Shown here piece by piece: positions 23,345 to 26,575 of a DNA stretch of 26,575 nucleotides (position 1 is the stretch's first letter; each line of letters begins with the position of its first letter). The DNA comes from Pelobacter sp. UBA6093. Lineage in GTDB: Bacteria; Desulfobacterota; Desulfuromonadia; Desulfuromonadales; Syntrophotaleaceae. The notes beneath the pieces are model-generated. The model made no database searches and was not told where the DNA came from. It saw only the letters and a program-made list of their open reading frames with translations. The translations under genes and the position numbers were made by a program. The stretch covers positions 120,825-147,399 of the forward strand of contig DIWZ01000041.1 of assembly GCA_002435955.1 (NCBI GenBank), read 5' to 3'.

Positions 23345-24508
23345 CTAATTTTCCGCCGCATCGCCGGACTTTTTAGCCGCAACGACTTTTCCGCAAACAG
23401 CCAGCGTCTCCTGCATGTTTCGCTCGGGAGTGAAGTCTTGCGCTACCCGGTGTGCGGCCGCCCCCATATGCCGAAGTGTTGCAGGATCAAGGCAGCCTTT
23501 CAGAATTTGTTCAAGTTCCCGAACGCTCTCCGCATCTTTTTGCACGAATCCGGTTTTCCCCTCTTCGATAATTTCGGATGCTCCGTTTCCAGAGGTCGTC
23601 ACAACCGGCAAACCACAGGCCATGGCCTCCAGGCAGACGTTGGAAAACGGATCGTAGAGAGTCGGCAGGACCAACAGGTCACCGGCGGCATAGAAGCGTT
23701 CTACCTCTGGGCTGGGTCCCAGGAAATGAACCCGCCCCTCCAGGCCCAGTTTCAAAGCCAGTCGGCGAAATGGCTCTGCCCTCCCCCTCCCCACAACCAG
23801 CAGGTGCAGATTACTTCCTTCGTTCCCCAGGGCCGCCATGGCCCGCAGTGTCACTCCAACTCCTTTGCGCTGCCAGTTATTGGATACATGCAGAAGGGCG
23901 ATATCTTCCGGTGCAAGCCTCAGTTCCATGCGGACTCCAGAACGCAGGGCCGCTCTGGCCTCCGGATTAAATTGAGCATGATCCACACCGTTGTAGACGA
24001 CGTCGATTCGCTCCTCGGGAACTCCATAATAGTGGCGAACATGGTCCCTGCAAAGACGCGAATTGGTGATGATGCGCCGGGCACCGCCCCCGGGTAGAAG
24101 GCGGCGTTCCATATAGATGTTGGCCGCATGCGCCGGATTGAGAAGGTAGTTGAACCAACGCAAGGGTGAGAAAGGATAACGGATGCGCATCCAGTGGCGT
24201 TGGACCCCATCCCCCATGCGGTAAACATCCATGGGGAAAAACCGCGTCAATCCCAGAATAATGTCGAACCTGTCTATGGCAAGCGTCCTGGCGGCACAAC
24301 GGTGGAAATTCAGCACCCGCCACCAGGAAGACTTACGCGTCACTTGCAGAGGGTGAACCGTTACTCCTTCCGGCAGGTCGGCAAAGCGTTGACCGAAAGC
24401 ATGCACCTCGTGCCCACCTCGGAGCAAAGCACCAGCCAGATTCACTGCAAACCGCTCCAGACCACCGTGAGAGAGGGAAAACACTTTGTTAACCAGAGCT
24501 ATCTTCAT
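23345..24508 (-). CDS. Glycosyltransferase family 4, WaaG-like
   Basis: 387 residues. The start MKIALVNKVFSLSHGGLERFA carries the acceptor loop (HGGLERF) seen in WaaG/RfaG, the transferase that adds the first outer-core hexose to inner-core heptose. Further seen: YRMGDGVQRHWMR, YNGVDH, LLHVSNNWQRKGV, VVGRGR and the donor block LPTLYDPFSNVCLEAMACGLPVV, where D-x7-E replaces E-x7-E. The start at 24508 gives the normal family N-terminus; ATG 24526 and ATG 24574 are in frame but add unrelated residues, and 24574 lies inside the upstream GT2. It lies 26 nt after the GT2 stop. Calling it WaaG itself would be too firm. Confidence 0.88.
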   Translation of the reverse strand: MKIALVNKVFSLSHGGLERFAVNLAGALLRGGHEVHAFGQRFADLPEGVTVHPLQVTRKSSWWRVLNFHRCAARTLAIDRFDIILGLTRFFPMDVYRMGDGVQRHWMRIRYPFSPLRWFNYLLNPAHAANIYMERRLLPGGGARRIITNSRLCRDHVRHYYGVPEERIDVVYNGVDHAQFNPEARAALRSGVRMELRLAPEDIALLHVSNNWQRKGVGVTLRAMAALGNEGSNLHLLVVGRGRAEPFRRLALKLGLEGRVHFLGPSPEVERFYAAGDLLVLPTLYDPFSNVCLEAMACGLPVVTTSGNGASEIIEEGKTGFVQKDAESVRELEQILKGCLDPATLRHMGAAAHRVAQDFTPERNMQETLAVCGKVVAAKKSGDAAEN

Positions 24509-24534
24509 CGCTTCGGAATTCTCCATGGTCAGTT

Positions 24535-25386
24535 TCACCCTACCAACCAGCGCCACCACCACGTACGGGCCCAAAGACGGTCGGGTAGAAGAGGCGGAAG
24601 TTCCGTCTCCCTTTGCCGCTCTTCTACAAATTGCCAGGGGAAGCAGAGAAACTGCCGGCTGTGACCAGCCTGGGCTCCGTAGGTCTTCCAGTCCCGCTTG
24701 ACTTTTTCCGCCAGTTGCCTGTTGTTAGTCAGGTCGCGATGCAGGGAGTGGTATGACTTATCGAGATCGAGTTTGCTGCGGTGGACGCAGTTGAATCGCT
24801 TGGGGAGATAAAGGAAACGAGTGCCATGGTAGCGCTGCCAGCGCCAGAAAAGTGCATCCTCGTAGCCGTAATGGCCGCAGAACTGCTCGTCGAGGCCGTG
24901 AAAACGCAGGAACCGGGCCCGGGAAAAAAACAGGGTATTGAGATGATAGCCGATATCTCCCCCCTCTTCATTCAGGCGCTGGAACTTGTAGAAAGTCCTT
25001 CCCGGGTTCTTACGTCTTACCAACTCCCGCAAGGTATGCTCGGGAAGCTTGTGGTCGAGGTCGGTGGTAAAGATCTTATCGGCCTTGGCCATGACGATGC
25101 CGAGATTGCGGGCCCCTCCCTGGTTCCAGCGGATATCGCGGTCGATGCGTAGAAAGGTCAGATTGAGATTGATGTCTTCGGGGATCGAAACCCGAACCGG
25201 CGATCCGTCGTCGACGACGACGAAGTGAATGTAATCAATGATCTCCTTGGGATAGCTGGCGTAACCCCGTAACAAATCCAGCAGTGACGAGGACTCCTCC
25301 TGATCGAGATAATAATAAATTACGTAGGCCAGCTTGATGTGGGACCAGTCGGTTTTCAGGCAGTCGCCCTTGGCATTCTGCTTCAT
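24535..25386 (-). CDS. Glycosyltransferase family 2 (core block)
   Basis: 283 residues, GT-A fold. Residues 18-26 form the first strand, VVVDDGSP is at 57-64, WNQGGARNLG at 87-96 and TTDLDH at 107-112 as the metal site. GHYGYEDALFWRW near 175-187 supplies the usual ED acid pair. Start ATG 25386 has AAGGA about 7 nt upstream; the frame continues to 25413 without a better site. The C-terminus is rich in Trp and Arg and probably lies on the membrane. It stands between a WaaP-like kinase (39 nt upstream) and a WaaG-like GT4, so a cytosolic inner- or outer-core transfer is likely; the sugar is unknown. Confidence 0.86.
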   Translation of the reverse strand: MKQNAKGDCLKTDWSHIKLAYVIYYYLDQEESSSLLDLLRGYASYPKEIIDYIHFVVVDDGSPVRVSIPEDINLNLTFLRIDRDIRWNQGGARNLGIVMAKADKIFTTDLDHKLPEHTLRELVRRKNPGRTFYKFQRLNEEGGDIGYHLNTLFFSRARFLRFHGLDEQFCGHYGYEDALFWRWQRYHGTRFLYLPKRFNCVHRSKLDLDKSYHSLHRDLTNNRQLAEKVKRDWKTYGAQAGHSRQFLCFPWQFVEERQRETELPPLLPDRLWARTWWWRWLVG

Positions 25387-25425
25387 CGAGGTTTCCTTTT
25401 CCCTTACAGGCAAAACTGCCGCACT

Positions 25426-26304
25426 TTAAGGCTGCATTTCTCCTCGCCGGATGCGGCGCACTCTCAGTTTGACATCATGGTCTGCTATCCTGGCAGTTTT
25501 GGCCGCAATCGCCCGAACCAGGCGGCGGTCCGCCATCGCCAGTTTTTTAGTCCCCCGGTAATGCAGGAAGAAGAACAGTTTGTCAGTTCGACTCAGACAG
25601 GGAAACCGAAGACTGGAGTAAGACAACTGCCCCAAATCCTTCACCAGGTAGCGCTGCGGCACCTGCTGCCGCCGCTGCACCCGCTGAAGATCGAGCAGAT
25701 AGAAAGTTTCTTCCCCGTCGAGAAAAAAATGATTGAGGTAAAAGTCCTGGTGATTCATACCCTGACCGTGAAAATGGCGCGCCAGTTGAGCCAACTTGCG
25801 CAGCAACCGCCGTTTCTCCCGGCGCCGCTCGCCTTTTGAAGCGCCGCCCCATTCCCGAGCGATGTATTCATCAAAAGGTTCGGCTCCGTAGAGCTCCTCG
25901 GTAAGGGTGAAGGAGGCGAGTTCCCGGCCCAGAAGCAACTGCTCACCAAAAGCGACGGGGGTGACCGTGGGAATCCCTGCAGCCCGAACCGCTCTGATAC
26001 TTTCCCACTCCCTCCAAGCGCTGCGTGGAGGCAGCCGAAACTTCATAAGACTTTTCCAGAACTCTACCGGGTGCAGGCTATTCCGCTTCAGGTAGAAGGT
26101 TTTTCCACCTGTCTCGAACCTGAAAACCGAGCGACCCCGCTTGTGGCATACGCACGCTCCCCCGGGATAATCGAGGAAATCCCTGCAACTTCGCAGGCCG
26201 ATAGCAGCCAGAAGATCCTGAAACCGGCGTGAGACAAGAACATCTCCAGCGACGACGAAATCGTCCATCATTGCCTCAGACCAATTACGGCGCCCCCCTG
26301 TCAT
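25426..26304 (-). CDS. LPS core kinase (WaaP/RfaP family)
   Basis: 292 residues. A WaaP-like kinase expected to phosphorylate inner-core heptose with ATP in the cytosol. Seen: the ATP lysine in TFYLKRN (K73), a glutamate in AWREWESI (E99), catalytic MNHQDFYLNHFFLD (H185, D187, N191) and the metal aspartate in FYLLDLQRVQ (D205). The MNHQDFY pattern is close to RfaP of enterobacteria. Two starts are plausible: ATG 26304 with GGGAGG 3 nt upstream, and ATG 26268 (MDDFVV) with GAGG 5 nt upstream. The longer one is given. First complete gene of the minus-strand series in this window. Confidence 0.9.
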   Translation of the reverse strand: MTGGRRNWSEAMMDDFVVAGDVLVSRRFQDLLAAIGLRSCRDFLDYPGGACVCHKRGRSVFRFETGGKTFYLKRNSLHPVEFWKSLMKFRLPPRSAWREWESIRAVRAAGIPTVTPVAFGEQLLLGRELASFTLTEELYGAEPFDEYIAREWGGASKGERRREKRRLLRKLAQLARHFHGQGMNHQDFYLNHFFLDGEETFYLLDLQRVQRRQQVPQRYLVKDLGQLSYSSLRFPCLSRTDKLFFFLHYRGTKKLAMADRRLVRAIAAKTARIADHDVKLRVRRIRRGEMQP

Positions 26305-26447
26305 ATGCCTCCCTTTGTGTACACAACTTGGCTCGATGCACTGCCCATGTCGCTTTTTGGAGCGGTAAATAATGAAGGACCATATCCAAGAAGTAAAGGA
26401 AAAATATATTTCATAAAGTTCTACTTTTCTCAGCCGGAAATGAAGAG

Positions 26448-26575
26448 TTACCCTTGTTGAGCTAGCGAGCTAGTTTTCATCCGGAAACGGCCCTTTTCCC
26501 CAATCTCAGCGTCAATCCGCACGCTTGCGTGTGCGGCGTAGACACCTACGCCTCCGTGCAAGCGCTTGATTTCCT
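26448..26575 (-). CDS. Possible C-terminal end of an upstream gene
   Basis: An open minus-strand frame enters from the window edge and ends at TAA 26450-26448. Read in pieces: EIKRLHGGVGVYAAHASV, then RIDAEIGEKGRF, then RMKTSSLAQQG. I recognise no family. The stretch is also strongly self-complementary (see the adjacent hairpin note), so it may be structured RNA and not protein. Only about 42 codons are visible. Confidence 0.3.
   Translation of the reverse strand, partial: EIKRLHGGVGVYAAHASVRIDAEIGEKGRFRMKTSSLAQQG
26517..26564. other. Nested and competing hairpins at window edge
   Basis: The outer stem CGCTTGC (26522-26528) pairs with GCAAGCG (26558-26564) around an inner perfect stem GCGTAG (26536-26541), loop ACAC, CTACGC (26546-26551). 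A competing stem CCGCAC (26517-26522) pairs with GTGCGG (26531-26536). There is no poly-T tail. Mutually exclusive stems of this kind could be regulatory, but the window ends here. Confidence 0.45.

Noticed and set aside
23438..24097. 219-codon plus-strand frame
   Set aside because: Antisense to the WaaG-like GT4 gene with no recognisable domain.

Overview
This window is a lipopolysaccharide (LPS) locus from a Gram-negative bacterium. Every intact gene reads on the minus strand, so transcription runs from high to low coordinates. WaaP-type kinases, a GmhA heptose-precursor isomerase and an ABC-type O-antigen exporter show that it makes an outer membrane with a phosphorylated, heptose-containing core. 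The roughly 55-60% GC backbone and the heptamer repeat family make me think of a Desulfuromonas/Geobacter-like organism. That is a guess from style, not a demonstrated assignment.

Layout in transcription order. (1) 26304-19070, LPS core block: a WaaP-family kinase, a GT2 and two GT4 glycosyltransferases, a protein with two tandem LPS-kinase domains, and a multi-membrane-span GT39-type transferase. (2) 18307-14886, dTDP-L-rhamnose operon in the order rfbB, rfbD, rfbA, rfbC with abutting or overlapping ends. (3) 14872-12740, wzm and wzt, the ABC exporter for a finished O-chain; Wzt has the extra C-terminal domain that usually reads the chain end. (4) 12400-2768, AT-rich variable O-antigen block: a methyltransferase with a repeat-built C-terminal helix, a GT4-RgpF fusion, two GT2, two GT4 and a sugar-nucleotide epimerase. 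(5) 2244-43, GC-richer again: a WcaJ/WbaP-type initiating phosphoglycosyltransferase and gmhA.

The parts fit an ABC-transporter-dependent O-polysaccharide. A membrane transferase starts the chain on undecaprenyl phosphate, rhamnosyl and other transferases extend it, a methyltransferase may cap it, and Wzm/Wzt exports it. No Wzx, Wzy or obvious WaaL ligase is visible here.

The main non-gene signals are these. A family of 7-bp repeats (consensus GGYNATC plus GGCTGGC) forms two inverted-arm elements at 629-806 and 18932-19063, each directly after the 3' end of a gene. A short run of the same heptamer lies in frame inside rfbB. A dead transposase relic (2416-2745) and a dead ManB C-terminus (4946-5190) mark past exchange of the O-antigen block. 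One GC boundary falls inside the specificity domain of wzt.
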